NCBI GenBank assembly: GCA_037440545.1
Contig: JBBITX010000037.1
Location: 1 to 12,071, forward strand
Length of the DNA stretch: 12,071 bases
Origin: JAVZIQ01 sp037440545
Lineage (GTDB): Archaea; Thermoproteota; Bathyarchaeia; Bathyarchaeales; Bathycorpusculaceae
Direction of reading: 5' to 3'
How positions within the stretch are numbered: the stretch's first letter is position 1; each line of letters begins with the position of its first letter. Made by a program: the position numbers and the translations under genes. Of this stretch, positions 6,952 to 12,071 are shown piece after piece. Under the pieces are notes generated by a model, which did not search any database, was not told the origin of the DNA, and was given only the letters and a program-made list of their open reading frames with translations.

Positions 6952-8450
6952 AGTGGGGTCCTCCTAAGCCATTCAATGCTGTTTCCATAAAGCATTCTGA
7001 TATCGTCCAGTTCAAGTTCAATCATGGCTAAACGTTCTAGGCCTCCGCCCCATGCCAAAACTGGGTGTTTAATTCCCATTGGAGCTAAAACTTCAGGTCT
7101 GAACATTCCCATGCCGCAAAGTTCAATCCAACGTTTAAGCTTCGGATGGTAAACCATGGCTTGGGCTGAAGGTTCAGTGTAAGGGAAATAGCATGGCCAA
7201 AACTCTATTCTCTCAAGGCCGAATTTAGTGTAGAAAGTTTTCAACGTGCCCATAAGGTCTCTAAGCGTGACGTTTTTATCCATGATTATTCCTTCAATCT
7301 GATGGAACTCGGCTATGTTCTTGTAAGTGACCTGCTCGTTTCTGTAAACTCTGTCCACGGAGAAAACTTTTATAGGCGGAACCTTATGGGTTGAAAGATA
7401 TTTTATAGTTTCAGCTGTTGTATGCGTTCTTAAAACAAGCTTTTCAGCTTCTTCAGGGCTCCACTTGTAAAGCCAACCCTTTGAACCTGTAATCCAGCCG
7501 TTTTCATGGGTTTTAGCAACAGCCTCCACAATCTTGGGTTTCGGAAGCCTTCCCCTTTTAGGGTTTGCCAAATAAAATGTGTCCATCATCTCCCTTGCAG
7601 GATGATCCTGAGGCTGGAATAGGGCGTCGAAGTTCCAGAAGGCAGTTTCAACAAGGGGGCCTCGGATCTCTGTGAAGCCCATCTCCAGGAATATTTCCCT
7701 AGCCCTCTGGACTATTTGCTGCAGGGGATGAGCTTTTCCAGGGTATAAAGCTGGACCTGGAGCTTCAACATTAAACTTTGTTAGTTTAACAGCTTTCCAA
7801 CGTTTAGTAATTATTAGTTCAGGGGTAAGCTGAGTTACTTCTTCACCAACCTCTAAGCCCCTCCTAACTTTTCTCCAGCCCTCCTCTGTAAGCTCAATTT
7901 CGCGTTTTACCCTCTGCTCAACCTTAACAAGCCTCCTCCTCTTCAGAATAGGCAGGGCCTCCAAAAGCTCAGAAGTTAACTCTTCAGCCTTAACTACGCC
8001 TTTCTCAGAGATTAAGCCTAAAAGCCTCTCGTCGCTTCCAGCCGGAGGCTCCTTATCACATTGGAGGATGCAACGTTTACCCTTTATTAAACCCCAGTTT
8101 TTCTTTTTAAGCCATCCCAAAGCTATAGGAATTAGGTTTGCTTCAAGCTTTAATTTGTCAGATGCAGATTCAACATCTGCTTCGCCTCCGACCTCTATGA
8201 GAAATCTTATGAGGCGGCGCTCAGGAAGCCCAAGCCTCGCGTAGTTTTCACCCTCACTTGTAAGTTTTAAAGCCCACTCTTTCCTTTCATGAATGGAGGC
8301 GAGATTTATTTTTGAAAGCGCTAAAGCCGCCCGCATAACAGCAGAGTGAGCCAGCCCGCTTTTTCCAGCCACAGCGTCTACTGAGGCTTTACCTCCAAGG
8401 GTCTTTAATGCTAAAAGAACTTTCCTCTCGTTAAGGCGTAAATCAGCCAA
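6942..8450 (-). CDS. pheS: Phenylalanyl-tRNA synthetase alpha subunit, archaeal type
   Basis: This catalytic alpha chain of PheRS forms Phe-AMP and transfers Phe to tRNA-Phe together with PheT. It has 502 residues, typical of archaeal alpha chains, with an N-terminal part (about 1-200) of repeated winged-helix-like segments such as LNERKVLLALKTLGGKAS and LPERRLIRFLIEVGGEAD. The class II core follows: motif 1 region HPLQQIVQRAREIFLEMGF (241-259), FDALFQPQDHPAR, motif 2 VFSVDRVYRNEQ...FHQIE (362-386), and motif 3 GGGLERLAMI (468-477). The ELCGMGMFRPEVL segment is also characteristic. The start is TTG at 8448-8450; no ATG or GTG is available in frame nearby, and a GGAG lies about ten bases upstream. 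A short open frame upstream ends eight bases inside pheS. The pheT start lies in its last codons. Confidence 0.95.
   Translation of the reverse strand: MADLRLNERKVLLALKTLGGKASVDAVAGKSGLAHSAVMRAALALSKINLASIHERKEWALKLTSEGENYARLGLPERRLIRFLIEVGGEADVESASDKLKLEANLIPIALGWLKKKNWGLIKGKRCILQCDKEPPAGSDERLLGLISEKGVVKAEELTSELLEALPILKRRRLVKVEQRVKREIELTEEGWRKVRRGLEVGEEVTQLTPELIITKRWKAVKLTKFNVEAPGPALYPGKAHPLQQIVQRAREIFLEMGFTEIRGPLVETAFWNFDALFQPQDHPAREMMDTFYLANPKRGRLPKPKIVEAVAKTHENGWITGSKGWLYKWSPEEAEKLVLRTHTTAETIKYLSTHKVPPIKVFSVDRVYRNEQVTYKNIAEFHQIEGIIMDKNVTLRDLMGTLKTFYTKFGLERIEFWPCYFPYTEPSAQAMVYHPKLKRWIELCGMGMFRPEVLAPMGIKHPVLAWGGGLERLAMIELELDDIRMLYGNSIEWLRRTPLCR
6960..6965 (-). promoter_or_regulatory. Strong ribosome binding site for pheT inside pheS
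   Basis: The minus strand reads AGGAGG eight bases before the pheT ATG, within the final codons of pheS. It is the best Shine-Dalgarno sequence I noticed in the window and fixes the pheT start. Confidence 0.8.
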
Positions 8451-8593
8451 ACCACCACATCTCCAAACTCTTCATATGTATTTCCCTTATGGTTTTGCAA
8501 TGTTTACATAGAAGCTCATGAAATGCTTTTAAACTATACTCTTCACCGCTTAGAAGTTGGAATGTTTTTAGAGAAATTGGCGTGACATCCCAT
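8443..8593 (-). other. Possible small CxxC protein upstream of pheS, start displaced by one base
   Basis: The minus-strand leader of pheS contains an uninterrupted frame (from 8601 down to its TGA at 8443-8445) that reads like protein. It encodes WDVTPISLKTFQLL near the front, LLCKHCKTIREIH with a CxxC pair, and ends EMWWFG. There is no normal start codon in frame until eleven codons before the end. An ATG at 8591-8593 lies just upstream, one base out of frame: the sequence ATGGGATGTC would read in frame (M-D-V-T-P) if the GGG run were GG. The TGA overlaps the pheS TTG start by eight bases, the same coupling style as pheS-pheT. A TATA box at 8621-8628 predicts a transcript starting about 8598. 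It may be a real 50-residue zinc-knuckle-like protein with a one-base error, a frameshifted remnant, or a chance open frame. Confidence 0.3.
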
Positions 8594-8620
8594 CCACCAA
8601 ACTAAATTGATGGGTAAAGG

Positions 8621-8628
8621 CTTATAAC
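8621..8628 (-). promoter_or_regulatory. TATA box for the pheST transcript
   Basis: The minus strand reads GGTTATAAGCC between trpS and pheS. About 25 bases downstream gives a start near 8598, leaving a leader of about 150 bases before the pheS TTG. That is long for an archaeal message and holds the small open frame described separately. Confidence 0.45.
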
Positions 8629-8650
8629 CTATTTTGTTTCGGCCTTTTAA

Positions 8651-9802
8651 CTATTCAGCCTGGAGGATTTGCCTAGCCTTTTCTATAAACTTTCTTTTTT
8701 TACGTTTATGTTCCTCAACAAATCTTAACACCACCTCTATTGTCTGTTTTTTATGTTCCCCGCATAGAAGTTTCCCTGATTTGCAGTCGTTGTAAGTTTT
8801 TATAATCTCTTTGTCATCTTCTACAAAGTGGAACAGGCATATTTCGTAGACTGGGCAGATTTCAGGTGTTCCTCCAAGCTCTCTCTGCTCCTTTATTGTA
8901 GCCCTTCCCCCTGTGAAGGCCTTTGAAATTCTCTCAGCAATTGTTTCAGGCTTGTCATGGAGGGTGAAGTAGTTCATAAGCCTCTTGCTCATTTTAGGCG
9001 AGCCGTCTAAACCCTTCATCAGCTTGTGATAAGTGGATGAGGGAAGGATAAAACCATACTTCCTCTGGAATATTTGGGCAAGGTCTCTGGTGAAGCGTAT
9101 GTGGGGATCCTGGTCTACACCTACAGGTATAACTGTAGGCTTAGGCCCGCCGAAATCTTCAAGCTGGGGTAGAAGTATGTCTCCAGCTTGGATTAGAGCT
9201 GAAAGGTATAAGCCTATGTTACGCTCCCCATAAATTGCCTTCATAGTGGCTAATGTAACAGCCCTACCGAATATTATTGCAAGGTCTTTAACTCTGTTCT
9301 CTCTGGACTGGCGGTAAATGTATCCCCTTTCAGGGTTAAATCCTAAAGCCAGCAGATCTGCAACATTATCTACAGCTATTTTCTCGCTTCTCTCAAAGGG
9401 AATCTTATTGTCCTCGTAGGCTTCTATGTCGGCTATACAGTAGAAGGCTTGGGCTCCATGCTGCTGGAAGTAGATTATCTCCTTCGCCGTCATCAACGTG
9501 CCCAGGTGGAACTCTCCAGTGGGTTTTATGCCGCTTAGAACAGCGAAAACTTCTCCATTAAGCATGGCGTCCAATATTCTGTTGAAGTCTCTGTGTCCAA
9601 AAACTATTCCACGCCTCATGTAAACGGATGGATCTGGAACTTTCTGTAGGAGGCTCTGGAAGGGTTCAATGCCGAACTCTCTGTACAGCCTTTCATAGTC
9701 TGCGATTATGCTTGTGCCAAAGGGATCTAAGACTGTTTTTATGTTGGCTTCAGGCTCCATGTGCTTAATCCCCATGCCAGATTGAAGGGAAATATACGCC
9801 AT
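8651..9802 (-). CDS. trpS: Tryptophanyl-tRNA synthetase, archaeal type
   Basis: This class I synthetase attaches tryptophan to tRNA-Trp in the cytoplasm. It has 383 residues from the longest start, close to archaeal/eukaryotic TrpRS. The N-terminal DPFG...IADYERLYREFGIEPF segment is typical of this branch. The HIGH-equivalent is HLGT (residues 99-102) after GIKPTGEF. The VGVDQDPHIRFTRDLA block (about 228-242) is diagnostic, and the signature is KMSKR (270-274). Near the C-terminus is CPVYEICLFHF...DCKSGKLLCGEH: Cys316, Cys340, Cys347 and His350 are spaced like a metal or Fe-S site. The start is uncertain: ATG at 9800-9802 lies very near a TATA box at 9811-9820, so translation may instead begin at ATG 9773-9775 or 9758-9760 (the latter giving MEPEANIKTVLDPFG). 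The gene heads a run of three aromatic synthetase loci and is divergent from a flavin reductase. Confidence 0.94.
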   Translation of the reverse strand: MAYISLQSGMGIKHMEPEANIKTVLDPFGTSIIADYERLYREFGIEPFQSLLQKVPDPSVYMRRGIVFGHRDFNRILDAMLNGEVFAVLSGIKPTGEFHLGTLMTAKEIIYFQQHGAQAFYCIADIEAYEDNKIPFERSEKIAVDNVADLLALGFNPERGYIYRQSRENRVKDLAIIFGRAVTLATMKAIYGERNIGLYLSALIQAGDILLPQLEDFGGPKPTVIPVGVDQDPHIRFTRDLAQIFQRKYGFILPSSTYHKLMKGLDGSPKMSKRLMNYFTLHDKPETIAERISKAFTGGRATIKEQRELGGTPEICPVYEICLFHFVEDDKEIIKTYNDCKSGKLLCGEHKKQTIEVVLRFVEEHKRKKRKFIEKARQILQAE

Positions 9803-9810
9803 TATGGGTT

Positions 9811-9820
9811 TTAAAATTTA
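9811..9820 (-). promoter_or_regulatory. TATA-like box for trpS
   Basis: The minus strand reads TAAATTTTAA here. It predicts a start near 9790, inside the longest trpS frame, which favours a downstream ATG. A second TATA-like sequence (CTTATATCT, about 9884-9892) would allow the longer start with a leader of about 60 bases. Confidence 0.4.
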
Positions 9821-9937
9821 AGGACATCTGCTGAAAAAGGAATGTATTTCCATGAGAGGTTAATGCCAGTCCAACTCTTTCCCAGATATAAGTTCAAACG
9901 TAATGTTTAAATTTTTTGTTTCCCCTTCTCTGAAAAA

Positions 9938-9946
9938 CTATTTAAG
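9938..9946 (+). promoter_or_regulatory. TATA-like box for the flavin reductase
   Basis: ACTATTTAAGG on the + strand predicts a start near 9968, which leaves about 18 bases before the ATG at 9986. This rules against the upstream in-frame TTG at 9959. The ribosome site GGTGG at 9974-9978 lies seven bases before the ATG. Confidence 0.45.
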
Positions 9947-9985
9947 GCCATAGCTGCCTTGAAGTTAAGTTGTGGTGGAAAAATC

Positions 9986-10555
9986 ATGAAGTCGGAAAAA
10001 ACCTTGTTAGATGTTAAAGTTTCGTCAGGTTATAGGCTTCTCCACCCCATGCACACGGTTCTAGTTTCATGTGTTGGGAAGGATGGAAAGCCAAATATAA
10101 TGACGGTGGCTTGGGTTATGCCAGTATCCCTAAACCCTCCACTTTTGGCTGTCAGCATAGCTCCTAAAAGATTTTCCCACAAGCTTATCGAGGAAAGTGG
10201 CGAGTTTGTTGTTAACATACCTACGGTAGAAATTCTTAGGGAAACGCTTTTCTGCGGAAGATCCAGCGGGTGGGAACATGAAAAATTTAAAGAGGCTGGC
10301 TTAACTCCAATGCCTTCAAGGAAGGTTAAGCCTCCAATAATAAAGGAGTGTATAGCCCACTTAGAATGTAAACTATATAGCAAGTTTACAGCTGGAGATC
10401 ACACAATTTTTGTGGGCGAGATTGTTGAGGCATATGCTGATAAAAGGTTTTTCACAGGCGAAGGCTATAACCTCGAAAGGGCCAGGATGATTTTCCATTT
10501 GGGCGGAGATGAGTTTGCAACTCTTGAGCCGAAAATTTTCAGGCCTGAAATCTGA
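9986..10555 (+). CDS. Flavin reductase-like FMN-binding split-barrel protein
   Basis: This is a cytoplasmic protein of the flavin reductase / flavoredoxin family, which binds FMN and moves electrons between NAD(P)H or other donors and flavins. It has 189 residues from this start. The FMN-binding region is visible as NIMTVAWVMPVSLNPPLLAVSI (about 37-58) with KRFSHKLI, GEFVVNIP and the GRSSGWEHEKF segment (about 91-101). The central TAGDHTIFVGEIVEAYADKRFF is the usual later beta segment carrying DHTIFVGEV. I cannot tell whether the partner is an oxygenase, a reductase or a flavin-dependent oxidase. The ATG start is chosen for its GGTGG ribosome site and for agreement with the TATA box; a TTG at 9959 would add nine residues. 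It is divergent from trpS and convergent with the UPF0173 gene, 21 bases apart, so it appears to be a single-gene unit. Confidence 0.87.
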   Translation: MKSEKTLLDVKVSSGYRLLHPMHTVLVSCVGKDGKPNIMTVAWVMPVSLNPPLLAVSIAPKRFSHKLIEESGEFVVNIPTVEILRETLFCGRSSGWEHEKFKEAGLTPMPSRKVKPPIIKECIAHLECKLYSKFTAGDHTIFVGEIVEAYADKRFFTGEGYNLERARMIFHLGGDEFATLEPKIFRPEI

Positions 10556-10576
10556 AAAGGAAAGGGGTGCTGGTTT

Positions 10577-11248
10577 CTAGAACTCGTAGGTTTCTCCAGG
10601 GTTTAGAACAACAATTTTAACTTTTGGAGCCTTTTTTCTAACGTTTTCCACAAAATCTTGAGCTGACTGAGCTAATACTGGAAATGTTCTATAATGCATT
10701 GGAATGACAGCTTTAGGACTTAAAAGTTTAACAGCTTCAGCTGCCTCTGAAGCTCCCATGGTGTAGTATCCTCCCACGGGAAGCAACGCCAAGTCAAGAC
10801 TGTATAGTTCTCCGAAAAGCTTCATGTCTCCGAAAATCCCTGTGTCCCCTGCATGGTAAATTGTTTTGCCCTCGCCTTCAAGGATAACCCCTGTGGGTGC
10901 TCCTCGGGTTGAAGTGTGGAAGGCGTGGACCACGTGAAGTTTTAAACCGTTAAAATCCGCTGTTCCCCCTATGTTCAATCCTACAACTTTTTCAACGCCG
11001 TTTTCATGGGCGTAGTTGCCAAGCTCAAAGGTTGAAACGAAAAAGGCTCCGGTCTTCTTGCAGACGGTGAAGGCTTCTCCTAAATGATCCCCATGGTCAT
11101 GTGTGACGTAAACCACATCAGCACTTTTAATCTGTGACGCTTTCATCGGAGATGTTGGGTTACCATCAAGCCATGGGTCAATAAGAACAGTTTTATTTAC
11201 AATTTCAATTTTGAAGGCAGCGTGGCCTAACCATGTTACTTTCGCCAT
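10577..11248 (-). CDS. UPF0173 metal-dependent hydrolase (metallo-beta-lactamase fold)
   Basis: This is a cytoplasmic metallo-beta-lactamase-fold hydrolase of the UPF0173 (UlaG-like) family; the physiological substrate is not known for most members. It has 223 residues. It begins with the family hallmark VTWLGHAAFKIE, then LIDPWLDGNP. The metal-binding HxHxDH motif is HDHGDH (residues 50-55), with further ligands at His108 or His111, Asp135 in YHAGDTGIFGDM, and His185 in VIPMHYRTFP. All core ligands appear present, so the enzyme is probably active. The ATG at 11246-11248 is chosen because AAGGTGG lies five bases upstream and the family starts right before this point; a GTG three codons earlier (11255-11257) is the alternative. 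The gene is convergent with the flavin reductase and divergent from map; nothing in the neighbourhood reveals its substrate. Confidence 0.9.
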   Translation of the reverse strand: MAKVTWLGHAAFKIEIVNKTVLIDPWLDGNPTSPMKASQIKSADVVYVTHDHGDHLGEAFTVCKKTGAFFVSTFELGNYAHENGVEKVVGLNIGGTADFNGLKLHVVHAFHTSTRGAPTGVILEGEGKTIYHAGDTGIFGDMKLFGELYSLDLALLPVGGYYTMGASEAAEAVKLLSPKAVIPMHYRTFPVLAQSAQDFVENVRKKAPKVKIVVLNPGETYEF

Positions 11249-11253
11249 GGACT

Positions 11254-11260
11254 CCACCTT
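11254..11260 (-). promoter_or_regulatory. Ribosome binding site for the UPF0173 hydrolase
   Basis: The minus strand reads AAGGTGG five bases before the ATG at 11248, overlapping the alternative GTG start at 11255-11257, and so favours the shorter protein. A TATA-like TTTAAAATTTT lies at about 11269-11279; its usual spacing would place the start very close to the ATG, so the true promoter position is unclear. Confidence 0.5.
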
Positions 11261-11289
11261 TCCACAGCCAAAATTTTAAACTGCAACTG

Positions 11290-11299
11290 AATTAATAAA
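11290..11299 (+). promoter_or_regulatory. TATA-like box for map
   Basis: The + strand reads AATTAATAAAG. It predicts a transcript start near 11320, only a couple of bases before the TTG at 11322, so the map message is probably leaderless. Confidence 0.4.
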
Positions 11300-11321
11300 G
11301 TTAAAGTTCAAGTGAGCTGAA

Positions 11322-12071
11322 TTGAAAGGTTTAGAAGAGGATGCATACGAAAAACTTCTGCTTTCGGGAAAAATCCTGAGAGAGACAAGGGAGGAGATTA
11401 AAGGATATGTCCGTGAAAACATGCCTATAATAGAGGTTTGTGAAAAAGCTGAGGAGCTTATAAGAAGGAAGGGTGCAAAGCCTGCTTTTCCATGCAACGT
11501 TTCAATAAATGAGGTGGCAGCCCACTACACATCTCCGCCTGGAGACATGCAGAGAATCCCTGAAAAATCCCTTGTTAAGGTGGACATAGGGGCCCATGTT
11601 GACGGATACGTTACAGACACGGCTGTAACCTTATGCTTTAATCCTGAACATGCAGCCCTTGTGAAAGCAGCCGAGAAAGCCCTTGAATCAGCCATAGAAA
11701 ACATTCGTCCTGAAACTTTAACTTCAAAGCTTGGGGCAACAATTGAAAAAGTCATAAAATCCTACGGGTTTAAACCGATTTCAAATCTCACTGGACATCA
11801 GGTTGGAAGGTTTCTGGTGCATGCCGGCACATCCCTGCCTAACGTTGCACATTTCTCAATGCAAAAGGTTAGAGTCGGCGAGGTATATGCCATAGAGCCT
11901 TTCGTAACCCTTCAGAACGCTGTGGGCAGGGTTGAAGACGGCGGTGAAGTCACCATTTACCGTTTCCTCAAACAGAAACCTCTTAGAGGAGCTTATGCAA
12001 AGAGGCTTTTAAAGTATATTGAAGAAAATTTTAGAACTCTTCCCTTTGCGGAGCGTTGGCTTAGAAACGCT
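11322..12071 (+). CDS. map: Methionine aminopeptidase type II, 3' end outside window
   Basis: This dimetal protease removes the initiator methionine from nascent proteins in the cytoplasm. The frame is open for 250 codons to the window edge; archaeal enzymes are around 290-300 residues, so the C-terminus is missing. Visible elements: substrate His in NEVAAHYTSPPGD, metal ligands Asp in VKVDIGAHVDGY and Asp in VTDTAVT, metal His in LTGHQVGRF, His in FLVHAGTSLPNV, and metal Glu in YAIEPFVT. The GDGG-like RVEDGGEVTIYRF lies close to the end. The last metal-binding Glu of the family is expected just past the window. A region unlike type I (the helical insert with LRGAYAKRLLKYIEENF) supports type II. 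The start is TTG at 11322-11324: an in-frame stop lies three codons upstream, there is no earlier start, and the first residues match the family's N-terminal helix. It is divergent from the UPF0173 gene. Confidence 0.93.
   Translation, partial: MKGLEEDAYEKLLLSGKILRETREEIKGYVRENMPIIEVCEKAEELIRRKGAKPAFPCNVSINEVAAHYTSPPGDMQRIPEKSLVKVDIGAHVDGYVTDTAVTLCFNPEHAALVKAAEKALESAIENIRPETLTSKLGATIEKVIKSYGFKPISNLTGHQVGRFLVHAGTSLPNVAHFSMQKVRVGEVYAIEPFVTLQNAVGRVEDGGEVTIYRFLKQKPLRGAYAKRLLKYIEENFRTLPFAERWLRNA

Noticed and set aside
3226..9958. Mobile element, attachment site or CRISPR in the gaps
   Set aside because: No transposase, no terminal repeats, no direct repeat series and no tRNA end; all gaps are explained by promoters, terminators or the RNA block.

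Overview
The window is archaeal chromosomal DNA. Every recognisable gene is an informational or housekeeping gene in its archaeal form: family B DNA polymerase, DnaG-type primase, archaeal TyrRS, PheRS (alpha and beta) and TrpRS, a small Toprim protein, a flavin reductase, a UPF0173 beta-lactamase-fold hydrolase and a type II methionine aminopeptidase. TATA-like boxes, near-leaderless starts and GTG/TTG starts also fit Archaea. Protein style and gene mix suggest a TACK-type lineage, perhaps Bathyarchaeia-like, but that is an impression and not a placement. I see no insertion sequence, CRISPR array, tRNA or prophage gene.

Layout: polB enters from the left edge on + and ends tail-to-tail with dnaG; their stop codons overlap. 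From dnaG back to about 9.8 kb everything is on the minus strand. In transcription order this is trpS, a leader with a possible small ORF, pheS-pheT (overlapping), a roughly 430-base non-coding interval with a GC-rich probable structured RNA, tyrS, the small Toprim gene, a terminator-like hairpin, and dnaG. To the right, trpS and a + strand flavin reductase are divergent. The reductase converges on the minus-strand UPF0173 hydrolase, which is divergent from map, open to the right edge.

How the genes fit together: all three aromatic aminoacyl-tRNA synthetases (Trp, Phe, Tyr) lie consecutively on one strand and lead into a primase and a second Toprim protein, next to a DNA polymerase. This pairs aromatic tRNA charging with replication and RNA-processing genes.

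Best leads: (1) an unassigned structured RNA between pheT and tyrS with its own TATA box, two long-range helices and a T-rich end; (2) a B polymerase with intact polymerase motifs but a mostly erased 3'-5' exonuclease site; (3) an open CxxC-containing reading frame in the pheS leader whose stop overlaps the pheS start and whose ATG is displaced by one base in a GGG run; (4) a TrpRS C-terminal C-x23-C-x6-C-x2-H pattern resembling an Fe-S site with one His ligand.
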